Positions 1 through 9,333 of a stretch of 64,000 bases of DNA are shown in pieces (position 1 is the stretch's first letter; every line of letters starts with the position of its first letter). The translations under genes were made by a program, and so were the position numbers. Source of the DNA: CAVQKZ01 sp963837325 (GTDB lineage Bacteria > Actinomycetota > Actinomycetes > Mycobacteriales > Jatrophihabitantaceae); NCBI GenBank assembly GCA_963837325.1, contig CAWIMV010000002.1:682001-746000 (forward strand), written 5' to 3'. The notes beneath the pieces were generated by a model. The model did not search any database and was not told where the DNA came from. It saw only the letters and a list, made by a program, of their open reading frames with translations.

Positions 1-19
1 CTCCCGCGCGCGCACCGAT

Positions 20-1225
20 TCACACTTCTTGCTGTCGCAAGTACCGCCCGAAGTGCGGGACGGTGAACGCGATTCGACCGCGCTGGCCGGAGTACACCAA
101 ACCCTTCTTCAGCAGCCCGTCGCGCGCCGGCGAGAGCGACTGTGGCGGGCGGGCCAGCGACTCGGCGACCGCGGCCGTCGGCACGGCGTCGTCGGGGCCG
201 CCGGGGTCGGCTACGTCGGCCATGGCCCGCAGGTACTCCCGCTCCGCCGGCGTAGCCCGTTCGTAACGCGAGCCGAAGAAGCCGACCGCGAGCTCGGCCT
301 CGGCCTCGGGGGCGGCGACGCGCACGTCGGCAACCGTGATCGGCGAGCGTGGGGCGACGTCCCACGCGACCTTGCCGTACGCCTGCACGAAGTAGGGGTA
401 GCCGCCCGTCGCCGTGTACATCGCCGCGAGCGCATCGTCGTCGAAGTCGGCACCCTCGTCGCGGGCGGGTGAGCGCAGCGCCAGATCCGCGGCCGCGCGG
501 TCGAGGCGGTCGATGCGGGCGAAGCGGAACAGCCGCTCGGAGTAGGACTTCGACGCCGACAGCACCGCCGGGAGGTGCGGCAGGCCGGCGCCGACGACGA
601 CGAGTGGCAGCCGCTGCTGGGAAATCTCGTGGCAGGCCGCGCACAGCGCCGACACGTCGTCCGGCCCGAGGTCCTGCATCTCGTCGATGTAGATGGCGAT
701 GCCGTGCCCGGAGTCGCCAGCCAGGCCAGCAACGTCGGTGAACAACTCGACCAGGTCGATCTCGATGTCGCCGGAGTCCGCGCGGCCGGTGACGGCGGGA
801 ACGTCGATGCCCGGCTGCCACCGATCACGCAGCTTCGGAGCCTTTCCGCCGGACGTCCGCGGCTCGCGCTGGGCGAAAGCCTTGACGACACCGAGGACGT
901 GCTCGGCCTCCCCGCGGTTGGGCTGGGCCAGTTCGCGCACCGCCACGTGCAGGGCAGCGGCCAGCGGATGGCGCAGCGGTTGGTCGGGCCGGGCCTCGAG
1001 CTTGCCTGTCCCCCACCCAGCGCGTACCGCGGCCCCGCGCATCGCATTGAGCAGCACGGTCTTGCCGACGCCGCGCAGGCCGGTCAAGACGACGGAACGT
1101 TCCGGCCGCGAGCGCGCCACCCGTTCCAGCACCACGTCGAAGGCGGCCAGTTCCCCGTCGCGGCCGGCCAGTTCCGGCGGGCGTTGGCCCGCGCCGGGGG
1201 CGTAGGGATTGCGGACCGGGTCCAT
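20..1225 (-). CDS. AAA-type P-loop ATPase (ORC/Cdc6-like)
   Basis: Predicted ATP-binding protein of 401 aa. Walker A GLRGVGKT is at residues 49-56 and a Walker B-type YIDEMQDL at about 179-186, followed by a strand ending VVVGAGLPHLP typical of the sensor-1 region. The C-terminal third looks like a winged-helix module (GLLKKGLVYSGQRGRIAFTV). This layout matches the large family of actinobacterial ORC-like ATPases, whose cellular role is mostly unknown. The ATG at 1225 is followed directly by DPVRNPYAPG, a normal start for this family. A long palindrome lies upstream and separates it from map. No partner gene is obvious. ATP binding is well supported; the biological role is not. Confidence 0.8.
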   Translation of the reverse strand: MDPVRNPYAPGAGQRPPELAGRDGELAAFDVVLERVARSRPERSVVLTGLRGVGKTVLLNAMRGAAVRAGWGTGKLEARPDQPLRHPLAAALHVAVRELAQPNRGEAEHVLGVVKAFAQREPRTSGGKAPKLRDRWQPGIDVPAVTGRADSGDIEIDLVELFTDVAGLAGDSGHGIAIYIDEMQDLGPDDVSALCAACHEISQQRLPLVVVGAGLPHLPAVLSASKSYSERLFRFARIDRLDRAAADLALRSPARDEGADFDDDALAAMYTATGGYPYFVQAYGKVAWDVAPRSPITVADVRVAAPEAEAELAVGFFGSRYERATPAEREYLRAMADVADPGGPDDAVPTAAVAESLARPPQSLSPARDGLLKKGLVYSGQRGRIAFTVPHFGRYLRQQEV

Positions 1226-1294
1226 GATCGGACTGTATCCGGCTGTCTAGCGTTTACCGCAGATTGCCGCAGAAACCAGAATCGTGTCGCCCCA

Positions 1295-1375
1295 CTCGGT
1301 TGAGTGACGTATCGGCATGATCAGAGACGGCAAAAACCGCCGTCTCTGATCATGGAAGTACGTCACTCAACCGAG
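1295..1375. repeat. Long inverted repeat, 37-nt arms
   Basis: Left arm 1295-1331 and right arm 1339-1375 are complementary over most of 37 nt. The exception is a 4-nt bulge (TCGG opposite GAAG). The loop is AAAAACC. The right arm overlaps the last codons and the stop of map on the minus strand. It could act as a terminator for map, but the arms are far longer than a normal intrinsic terminator and there is no clear U tract. An inserted palindromic element is the other reading. Confidence 0.85.
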
Positions 1376-2237
1376 AAGGTAGCGTGAGGATCTCGGCGCC
1401 GTCGTCGGTGACGGCGATGGTGTGTTCCCACTGCGCCACCCAGGAGCCGTCGCGCGTCACCACGGTCCAGTCGTCGTCCCACATCAGCCAGTCGACCCCA
1501 CCGAGCGTCAGCATGGGCTCGATCGTGAACGTCATGCCCGGCTCGATGAGCGTCGTCGCCCGCGGTTCGTCGTAGTGCAGGATCGTCGGCCGGGTATGGA
1601 ACGACGGCCCGACGCCGTGCCCGGTGTAGTCGCGCACCACGCCGTACCCGAAGCGACGCGCGTACGACTCGATCACCCGGCCGATCACGCTGATCGGACG
1701 GCCCGGGCGTACCGCATTGATCCCCCGCATCATGGCCTCGTGGGTACGCGCACCGAGATCGCGGACCTCGGGCGCCGCGTCACCCGCATAGAACGTCGCG
1801 CACGTGTCGCCGTGCACCCCGTCGATGAACGCGGTGACGTCGATCTTCACCACATCGCCGTCGGCCAGGGTGCGCGAATCGGGGATCCCGTGGCAGATGA
1901 CCTCGTTCACGGACGTGCACAGCGACTTGGGAAAGCCCTTGTAATCGAGTGTGGACGGATACGCGCCGGCGGCGACGAGGAACTCGTGGCCGATGCGGTC
2001 CAGCTCGTCGGTCGTCACGCCCGGAGCGACGTGGCGGCCGACCTCGAGCACGGCGTCGCCGGCAATTCGGCCCGCCACCCCCATGCGGGCGATGGTGTCG
2101 GCGTCCTTGACCAGCGGGTCGTCGTGATCGGCCGGGGTGCCGGGCGCGGCGTTGACGTAGTGCGGGCGGACGATCGAGGCCGGCACCGGGCGGCGGGCCG
2201 AGATCACGCCGGGCTGAATGGGCGAGCTGACGGTCAC
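1350..2237 (-). CDS. map: Methionine aminopeptidase, type I
   Basis: Removes the N-terminal methionine from nascent proteins in the cytosol. The 295-aa protein has the pita-bread metallopeptidase signature: the paired aspartates in DVTAFIDGVHGDTCATF, the histidine in DYTGHGVGPSFH, and the glutamates in TFTIEPML and WEHTIAVT, giving all five metal ligands. The N-terminal extension (SARRPVPASIVRPHYV) is typical of actinobacterial MapB. GTG start at 2237 overlaps the stop of the upstream gene by 4 nt (GTGA), so the two are translationally coupled. The last residues (SRLSDVLP) and the stop are encoded by the right arm of the long palindrome 1295-1375, so the C-terminus appears to have been extended by it. 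Confidence 0.95.
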   Translation of the reverse strand: MTVSSPIQPGVISARRPVPASIVRPHYVNAAPGTPADHDDPLVKDADTIARMGVAGRIAGDAVLEVGRHVAPGVTTDELDRIGHEFLVAAGAYPSTLDYKGFPKSLCTSVNEVICHGIPDSRTLADGDVVKIDVTAFIDGVHGDTCATFYAGDAAPEVRDLGARTHEAMMRGINAVRPGRPISVIGRVIESYARRFGYGVVRDYTGHGVGPSFHTRPTILHYDEPRATTLIEPGMTFTIEPMLTLGGVDWLMWDDDWTVVTRDGSWVAQWEHTIAVTDDGAEILTLPSRLSDVLP

Positions 2238-2770
2238 CCGTCCATCTTGCCTGGCGGTGACCCCGCCGCGCTGCCCGCGTCATCCGCCCGTGACATTCGG
2301 TCGAGCACCCAGCCCACTGCCTCGGTGGCGCTGCTAGCGGTCGGCACCGCGTCGGGCTCACCGTCGGCAGTACGCACCGTCCAACCGTCGATGCAGACGA
2401 CCGGAACGCCCGTGCGCATGGCCAGCGCGACCTCGCTCAGCGTGCCCCAGCTGCCTCCAACGGCAATCACTGCGTCGGCGCTGCGCACCAGCACGCCGTT
2501 GCGCAGCTCGCCGAGACCGGTCGCCAGCAGCACGCTCGAGTGCGGATGCCCAGCCGCGCGGTCCGAACCGGGCAGCAAGCCGACGGCCAGACCACCGGCG
2601 CAAGTCGCACCGTCGGCCGCGGCGGCCATCACGCCGCCCAGGCCGCCGGTCAGTACGACCGCACCGCGCCCGGCCAGCAGCCGGCCGACGTCTCGGGCCT
2701 GCGCGCACTCGGCTGGCGTGGCCTCTTCGCCAGGGCCGACCACGGCCACGTAGACCGGACCGGGTGGCAC
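2234..2770 (-). CDS. TIGR00725 / LOG-like Rossmann protein
   Basis: A 178-aa protein of the lysine-decarboxylase-like (LOG/YgdH-related) fold, TIGR00725 type. Visible motifs are GGLGGVMAAAADGA near residue 42 and AVGGSWGTLSEVALAM near 102, the nucleotide-binding loops of this fold. The classical LOG cytokinin-activating motif PGGxGTxxE is replaced by GGSWGTLSE, so phosphoribohydrolase activity should not be assumed. It sits between rnj (stop directly abutting its start) and map (4-nt overlap), which indicates one operon transcribed rnj to map. Function is unknown in most actinobacteria; a nucleotide or sugar-nucleotide ligand is the conservative guess. Confidence 0.82.
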   Translation of the reverse strand: MPPGPVYVAVVGPGEEATPAECAQARDVGRLLAGRGAVVLTGGLGGVMAAAADGATCAGGLAVGLLPGSDRAAGHPHSSVLLATGLGELRNGVLVRSADAVIAVGGSWGTLSEVALAMRTGVPVVCIDGWTVRTADGEPDAVPTASSATEAVGWVLDRMSRADDAGSAAGSPPGKMDG

Positions 2771-4462
<1,692 letters not shown>

Positions 4463-4513
4463 TGCACGAGGTTATCCGCTCAACCCACACCGGGCCCGCT
4501 ACCGTCAGCGGGC

Positions 4514-4798
4514 ATGAGCTCATTGGTGGCGTTGGATTCCGGTCAGATCACCAAGATCGGGGTCGGCGCGATTGTCGTCCTGGTGGCGTTGGGCGTCCTG
4601 CTCGGTCTTGTGATCACCGCGATCGTCGGCCGGATCGTCATCGCGGTCGTGGTGGTCGCGCTGGGGGTGCTGATCTGGCAGCAGCGCACCTCGATCGAGG
4701 ATCACGTCAAGAAGTGCAACCTCGACATGTCATTCCTCGGCATTCACGTGGACGCCCCGAACGACGTCAGCCAGCACTGTCAGTCGATCAATCATTGA
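4514..4798 (+). CDS. Small membrane protein
   Basis: A 94-aa protein starting MSSLVALDSGQ. Two adjacent hydrophobic stretches (about residues 16-38 and 39-53) form one long or two short membrane helices. A charged tail follows with two cysteines (CNLDMSF, QHCQSIN). An upstream GTG/ATG in the same frame would run through rnj on the other strand, so the ATG at 4514 is chosen. I do not recognise a family. It is divergent from rnj and its 3' end overlaps dedA (opposite strand) by 11 nt. Confidence 0.6.
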   Translation: MSSLVALDSGQITKIGVGAIVVLVALGVLLGLVITAIVGRIVIAVVVVALGVLIWQQRTSIEDHVKKCNLDMSFLGIHVDAPNDVSQHCQSINH

Positions 4799-5456
4799 CC
4801 GGGCGGGGGGCCTTGCCACGGCCCTGGCGGTAGTGGATCAACGCCGGGACCAGTGACAGGACGACGACAACGATGACGGCGTAGTCGATGTAGCCCTTGT
4901 TGTCCTGGACGAACTTGATCTTCCCCAGCTGGTGGCCGAGGAGCAACACACCGTCGCTCCAGATGACGCCGCCGATGATCGTGAAGAGCGCATAGGCGCT
5001 GAACCGCATCCGTCCGACGCCGGCCATGACGGTGGCGACGGTGCGCACGATCGGCACGAACCGGCCCAGCACGATCGTCCACGACCCGAACCGATCGAAG
5101 AACGCGTGGGAGCGTGTGACGTACTCGGGCCGGAACAGCCGGGAATTGGGCCGATCGAAGACGACCGGCCCGGCGCGGTAGCCGATCCAGTAACCGACGA
5201 GGTTGCCCAGGACGGCCGCGATCGGGGCCACGATCAGGAACGAGGCCAGCGAGCTGGTGATCTTGCCCGTGGCCAGGCTGATGCCGGCCGCGAACAGCAG
5301 GGTGTCGCCGGGCAGGAAGAAGCCGACGAGCAGGCCGCATTCGGCGAACAGCACCGCGGCCAGCACGACCAGCGCACCGGAGCCGGACAGCAAGTGGTCG
5401 GGGCTGATCGGATTGGCGAGGGTGCCCTGGGCGAGCCCGGCCGCGATCGTCTGCAT
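4788..5456 (-). CDS. DedA family membrane protein
   Basis: Integral membrane protein of 222 aa, DedA/SNARE-associated (VTT) family. Members are implicated in lipid flipping and in maintaining membrane potential and envelope integrity. Family marks are the N-terminal FFLPGDTLLFAAG, the re-entrant segment LIVAPIAAVLGNLVGYWIGY, and the hallmark GRFVPIVRTVATVMAG. Several hydrophobic helices follow, ending with a basic tail. The start MQTIAAGLAQ at 5456 is chosen because the family begins just before the first helix; a longer frame to 5492 adds only a basic leader. It is convergent with the small membrane gene. Confidence 0.88.
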   Translation of the reverse strand: MQTIAAGLAQGTLANPISPDHLLSGSGALVVLAAVLFAECGLLVGFFLPGDTLLFAAGISLATGKITSSLASFLIVAPIAAVLGNLVGYWIGYRAGPVVFDRPNSRLFRPEYVTRSHAFFDRFGSWTIVLGRFVPIVRTVATVMAGVGRMRFSAYALFTIIGGVIWSDGVLLLGHQLGKIKFVQDNKGYIDYAVIVVVVLSLVPALIHYRQGRGKAPRPVND

Positions 5457-5611
5457 GGGCCGAACTGTACGGAGGTGGCCGGCGGGGGCCACCCGTCGCT
5501 ATCCCCGCGCTCAGTTTGGCCCCTGAGCCGGGCGACCCGCCCCCGCCGGCTGCGCCTTCATTGGCTTACGTCGAGCGTGTTCGCTGCCCGCGTATCGCGA
5601 CGACCAGGGTT

Positions 5612-6490
5612 TTACCCGGCTACCCGCGTGGTGCGTCGGGCTTCCCCGAGCAGGGACGTTGCCTGCAGCCGGTCAGTCAGCGTCGAGCGTCCTTCGACGG
5701 CGTCGCAGTAGGCATCGCGGGATGCGGCGCGCCGCCGTGACAGTCCGGTCGCGGCCGGCGGGGCGGCTACGTCGGCGTAGCCCCGCATGCCGGCGTGCAA
5801 CAGCGCGAGTGCCTCTGAGCGAAGTTGCGAGACCCGGGACTCGGTGACGCCCAGCTCATGGGCGATGTCGAGCATCTTGCGCTGGGCGAAGAAGTACTGC
5901 TCGACGACTGTGCGCAGCCGGTCGGGCAGTTCGGCAATCGCGTCGCGCAGGTAGCCGATCTGCTCGCGCTTGAGCAATACCTGTTCCGGCCCGGCCGTCG
6001 GCGACGGCAGCAATTCCGCGCCGTCGTCCTGGGTCAGGTTCTGCAGGCTGAGCACCGATGCCCGTTGGACCGCGAAGTCGACCGCGTCCAGGTCGTGGAC
6101 GCCGACTCCGAGGTTCTTGGCCACTTCCTCGCGGGTGGCGGCGCGGCCGAGGGCGGCGGCGAGCTGGTTGCGGGCGGCATCAACGTCGCGCGCCTTGCCG
6201 CGCACAGCCCGGCTGGCCCAATCCATGGTGCGCAGTTCGTCGATGAGCGCGCCGCGAATGCGGAAGGCGGCGAAGCGCCCGAACGGCACGCCTCGCGTGG
6301 GGTCGAAGTTCTTGGCGCTGAGGACCAGGGCCATCCGGCCGGCCGAGGCCAAGTCGTCTCGACTGACGTGTGCCGGCACGCGGTTGAGCACCTCGCGGAC
6401 AAGGTGCCCGACGAGCGGAAGCTGCGTCCGCACCAGTTCATCCACAGAGAGCGTGGCGTCTGCGCACCGGACCGCGGTTGCAGCGGTCAT
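5612..6490 (-). CDS. WhiG/FliA-type RNA polymerase sigma factor
   Basis: Alternative sigma-70 factor of the FliA (sigma-28)/WhiG group, 292 aa. Region 2 reads RVPAHVSRDDLASAGRMALV then FDPTRGVPFGRFAAFRIRGA and LIDELRTMDWASRAVRGKAR, close to the WhiG/FliA pattern. Regions 3 and 4 follow (AATREEVAKNLGV; MLDIAHELGVTESRVSQLRSEAL). Start ATG 6490 has a strong AGGAAGG ribosome site just upstream. The C-terminal 60 residues after ADVAAPPAATG have no obvious family match. It is divergent from an flgN-like gene, consistent with a flagellar-type sigma, but no flagellar structural operon is in the window. A WhiG-like developmental role is the alternative. Confidence 0.88.
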   Translation of the reverse strand: MTAATAVRCADATLSVDELVRTQLPLVGHLVREVLNRVPAHVSRDDLASAGRMALVLSAKNFDPTRGVPFGRFAAFRIRGALIDELRTMDWASRAVRGKARDVDAARNQLAAALGRAATREEVAKNLGVGVHDLDAVDFAVQRASVLSLQNLTQDDGAELLPSPTAGPEQVLLKREQIGYLRDAIAELPDRLRTVVEQYFFAQRKMLDIAHELGVTESRVSQLRSEALALLHAGMRGYADVAAPPAATGLSRRRAASRDAYCDAVEGRSTLTDRLQATSLLGEARRTTRVAG

Positions 6491-6809
6491 GGCTGACCTT
6501 CCTGGTGCATTGCGCCCGGCTAGTTTCAGCCGAGCTGTTGGCCCCCGTGGACCGCACCGGCTTCCCAGCCGACCAGCTGCCATCTACATACCTGTTAGAT
6601 TGGCGTAAAGCGATGCTTACACGTGCGCGCGACAGTTGCAAGCCCAAGATCCACAAACTTTTGTGAAACCGCCCTATACGCTGGCAAAATCGTCGCCGCA
6701 TGTGTGAAACGGCGATTACACACAGATATTACGTTCCGGTGAGTTTCACTAACCTTCGCCGTCCCCGTGCCGATGAACCGGGCATGCAGGACGACGGCCA
6801 GGTATCCAG
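6491..6809. promoter_or_regulatory. Divergent promoter region, sigma gene / flgN-like
   Basis: This 319-bp spacer between divergent genes is visibly richer in A+T than the flanks, especially 6590-6770. It holds an inverted repeat TGTGTG (6701-6706) / CACACA (6719-6724), spaced 12 nt, and several GTGAAA-type words (6662, 6704). A TAAA word at 6605 could be a FliA-type -35, but no clear GCCGATAA -10 follows at the right spacing. I see no coding frame in it. Confidence 0.5.
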
Positions 6810-7310
6810 ATGACGAGCGAGGTCCGCGCCATCGGCGACGGCTTCGGCGCTGTCTCGGCCGTGCTGTGGGATGAGCGCGACACACTGGAACTGTTGGAGT
6901 TCAAACTGACCGAAGAGAACCTGCTCGTCACCTCCGGTGCTACCCGGTGGTTGCATCGCGCCGACGCCGAGGTCCGGGCCGCGCTCGAACGGTTGCGGTT
7001 GGGCGAGGTCGCCCGGGCGAGCGAGGCGCAGGCATTGGCGCGTTCGCTGCGGATGCCGCTGGACATGACGCTGGCTCAGCTTGCCGACATCGCACCGGAG
7101 CCGTGGTCGACGCTGCTCAGTGAGCACCGCGCCGCGTTGCGGGGGCTTTTCTTCGAGGTCGAGGCGGTCGCGGCCGAGAACCGTCGCACGCTCGAGGTCG
7201 GCTGGCAGGCGATCCACGAAACCCTGGACGACCTGGAACTGCCGGTCACGGACTACGTCGCGACCGGGGGCACCCTCCGAGTGGCCCGCCGCCCTTTCCT
7301 ACCGGAGTAG
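6810..7310 (+). CDS. FlgN-like protein (putative flagellar export chaperone)
   Basis: A mainly helical 166-aa protein. The N-terminal half (LWDERDTLELLEFKLTEENL, then LVTSGATRWLHRADAEV) matches the pattern I know from actinobacterial FlgN proteins. FlgN is the cytosolic chaperone that escorts the hook-filament proteins FlgK and FlgL to the export gate. Alternating acidic/hydrophobic helices continue to about residue 145. It starts at ATG 6810, divergent from a FliA/WhiG-type sigma gene, which strengthens the flagellar reading. The expected downstream partners flgK and fliD are absent; only a short ORF follows. It may be a relic or may have been repurposed. Confidence 0.6.
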   Translation: MTSEVRAIGDGFGAVSAVLWDERDTLELLEFKLTEENLLVTSGATRWLHRADAEVRAALERLRLGEVARASEAQALARSLRMPLDMTLAQLADIAPEPWSTLLSEHRAALRGLFFEVEAVAAENRRTLEVGWQAIHETLDDLELPVTDYVATGGTLRVARRPFLPE

Positions 7311-7386
7311 CGGACCGGAGCTTGATCGCGTCGGCCGGCGCGCGAATCACAGTGGACGTTGATCAACCAGCGATGGGTGGGACAGC

Positions 7387-7650
7387 ATGCGAAGGTTTCG
7401 GGTGATCGACGGATCGAACAACCGCTCCGTGGAAGTGCACCGTGCGCCCGCACCGGCGCCGGCGGACGGATCACCCGCCGCACCGCCTACTGAGTCGCAG
7501 TCCGCTGAGTCGCAGTCCCCGCTGCGCAGCTCCGACGCGGACGACGCCGACTCGGTCGACGGCTTGATCACGGCGAGCACGTCTTATCACGCCGCACTGC
7601 AGACGACCGCGCACATCCGACAGCGCTCGCTGTTGGACTTCCTGCGCTGA
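7387..7650 (+). CDS. Small protein with FlgL-like C-terminal tail
   Basis: An 87-aa ORF with ATG 7387. The N-terminal half is Pro/Ala/Ser/Asp-rich and looks disordered. The last 25 residues (SYHAALQTTAHIRQRSLLDF then LR) resemble the C-terminal coiled segment of FlgL/flagellin-type hook-filament proteins, which typically ends in a leucine-rich SLLDFLR-like motif. It lies 76 bp after the flgN-like gene. An intact flgN-flgK-flgL order would place the end of flgL here, so this could be the scar of a deletion that removed flgK and most of flgL. A small unrelated protein is the alternative. Confidence 0.45.
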   Translation: MRRFRVIDGSNNRSVEVHRAPAPAPADGSPAAPPTESQSAESQSPLRSSDADDADSVDGLITASTSYHAALQTTAHIRQRSLLDFLR

Positions 7651-7755
7651 GCGTTCCGGGCTGAGGCGTCGAGCATCGGGGCAGTCGGCCGATTGCCGCG
7701 GCCGCGGATGCGGGATACTTCGGCCAGACGCTCGTCGAATCGTCAGGAGCCTTCG

Positions 7756-8781
7756 ATGCCTATCGCTACCCCCGAGTCCTACGCCGACATGCTGGAGCGC
7801 GCGAAGCTAGGCGGTTTCGCCTACCCCGCGATCAATGTGACGTCGTCGGAGACCGTCAATGCGGCCGTCCGGGGCTTCGCTGACGCGGGCAGCGACGGCA
7901 TCATCCAGGTCTCGACCGGTGGGGCCGAGTTCGCGTCGGGCACCGGCGTGAAGGAGATGGTCACGGGCGCCGTGGCGCTGGCCGAGTTCGCGCACGTCGT
8001 CGCGGCCAAGTACCCCGTCCAGGTCGCCCTGCACACCGACCACTGTCCCAAGGACAAGCTCGACGGCTACGTCCGCCCGCTGCTCGCCATCTCGCAGGAG
8101 CGCGTCGATTCCGGTCAAACGCCGCTGTTCCAGTCGCACATGTGGGACGGCTCAGCGGTCGAGCTCGAGGAGAACCTCAAGATTGCAGCTGAGCTGCTGG
8201 AGCTGGCGGCCGCGGCCCGGATCATTCTCGAGATCGAAATCGGCGTGGTCGGCGGCGAAGAGGACGGCGTCGTCGGGGAGCTGAACGAGAAGCTCTACAC
8301 CACACCGGGCGACGCGTTGCGCACTGCGGAGGTGCTGGGCACCGGTGAGAAGGGCCGCTACCTGCTGGCCGCGACATTCGGAAACGTGCACGGCGTCTAC
8401 AAGCCCGGCAACGTCAAACTGCGTCCGGAGATCCTCAAGGACATCCAGGAAGCGGTCGGCAAGCAGGTCGGGCGCGACAAGCCGTTCGACCTCGTCTTCC
8501 ACGGCGGCTCCGGGTCAGCGCTGGAGGAGATCCGCGAGGCGGTCTCGTACGGCGTGGTGAAGATGAACGTCGACACCGACACCCAGTACGCGTTCACCCG
8601 CCCGATCGTCGAGCACATGTTCAAGAACTACGACGGCGTGTTGAAGATCGACGGCGAGGTCGGTAACAAGAAGGCCTACGACCCCCGCAGCTACCTGAAG
8701 GCGGCCGAATCCGGAATGGCCGCCCGGGTAACGGCGGCCTGCGAGGCGCTCCAGTCCGCCGCTACATCCCGATCCAGCTGA
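7756..8781 (+). CDS. fbaA: Fructose-bisphosphate aldolase, class II
   Basis: Zinc-dependent glycolytic/gluconeogenic aldolase splitting fructose 1,6-bisphosphate to DHAP and glyceraldehyde 3-phosphate. The 341-aa protein has the class II signatures: zinc histidine in ALHTDHCPKDKLDGY, EIGVVGGEEDGV, TFGNVHGVYKPGNVKL, FHGGSGSALEEI and MNVDTDTQYAFTRP. The start at 7756 (MPIATPESYADML) follows a CAGGAG ribosome site; an upstream in-frame ATG gives only an unconserved leader. A palindromic repeat separates it from the DUF3151 gene downstream. Confidence 0.96.
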   Translation: MPIATPESYADMLERAKLGGFAYPAINVTSSETVNAAVRGFADAGSDGIIQVSTGGAEFASGTGVKEMVTGAVALAEFAHVVAAKYPVQVALHTDHCPKDKLDGYVRPLLAISQERVDSGQTPLFQSHMWDGSAVELEENLKIAAELLELAAAARIILEIEIGVVGGEEDGVVGELNEKLYTTPGDALRTAEVLGTGEKGRYLLAATFGNVHGVYKPGNVKLRPEILKDIQEAVGKQVGRDKPFDLVFHGGSGSALEEIREAVSYGVVKMNVDTDTQYAFTRPIVEHMFKNYDGVLKIDGEVGNKKAYDPRSYLKAAESGMAARVTAACEALQSAATSRSS

Positions 8782-8787
8782 GCCCCG

Positions 8788-8836
8788 CGATTGGGCAACT
8801 TCTGGCGCGCCCAGACCGCCAGGAGTTGCCCAATCG
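8788..8836. repeat. REP-like palindrome, copy 1
   Basis: Inverted repeat with 19-nt arms (8788-8806 and 8818-8836, one mismatch), core CGATTGGGCAACTTCTGGC. Related palindromes with the core GATTGTGCAACTTCT occur at 20217-20271 and 63560-63612. It lies between two genes of the same orientation, where it could also attenuate transcription. Confidence 0.8.
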
Positions 8837-8857
8837 GGTGCGAGCACAATCGCAGTC

Positions 8858-9265
8858 ATGACCGGTTTCGGGAACCTGCTCGCTCCGCCGACCAAGCTGC
8901 CGGACGATCCGGCCGTGCCGCTGCTGGCCGCCGGCCAGGACCCGGCCTCGGTAGCGGCTGCGTACCCGGCAGCCAGTGCGGCGTGGGCGGCGCTGGCCGA
9001 GGCGGCGCTCGCCGGCGGCCGTCCCGTCGAGGCCTATGCCTACGCTCGCACCGGCTATCACCGTGGCCTGGACGCACTGCGCCGAGCCGGGTGGAAGGGC
9101 CAAGGCCCGGTGCCGTGGTCGCACGAGCCCAACCGCGGCTTCCTGCGCGCGGTGCACGCCCTCGGGCAAGCCGCGGCCGCCATCGACGAGTCCGACGAGG
9201 CGGCGCGCTGCGCCCAGCTCCTCGCCGACAGCGATCCCGACGCGGTCGAGTACTTGGCTCACTGA
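8858..9265 (+). CDS. DUF3151 family protein
   Basis: A 135-aa alpha-helical protein. The AYAYARTGYHRGLDALRRAG and PWSHEPNRGFLRAVHALGQA segments are characteristic of DUF3151, an actinobacterial family frequently found next to fba and purine genes. The helices show a TPR-like spacing, but I do not see a catalytic motif. It follows fbaA across a 76-bp palindromic spacer and precedes a convergent terminator. Function is unknown; the context suggests only a conserved housekeeping neighbourhood. Confidence 0.85.
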   Translation: MTGFGNLLAPPTKLPDDPAVPLLAAGQDPASVAAAYPAASAAWAALAEAALAGGRPVEAYAYARTGYHRGLDALRRAGWKGQGPVPWSHEPNRGFLRAVHALGQAAAAIDESDEAARCAQLLADSDPDAVEYLAH

Positions 9266-9280
9266 CCCAGCCCGCCCCAG

Positions 9281-9333
9281 CTTGGCCCCTGAGCAGGCCG
9301 ACACGCCGGGAAACAACCGGCTACGGGGCCAAG
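9281..9333. terminator. Bidirectional terminator hairpin
   Basis: Stem CTTGGCCCC (9281-9289) / GGGGCCAAG (9325-9333), with an inner GCCGG/CCGGC stem around AAACAA. It lies between the convergent DUF3151 and TrpB2-like genes. A related half-sequence, TTGGCCCCTGAG, appears at about 5516. Confidence 0.7.

Noticed and set aside
5516..5570. Terminator related to 9281-9333
   Set aside because: Only one arm (TTGGCCCCTGAG) is shared; a complementary right arm is not found nearby.
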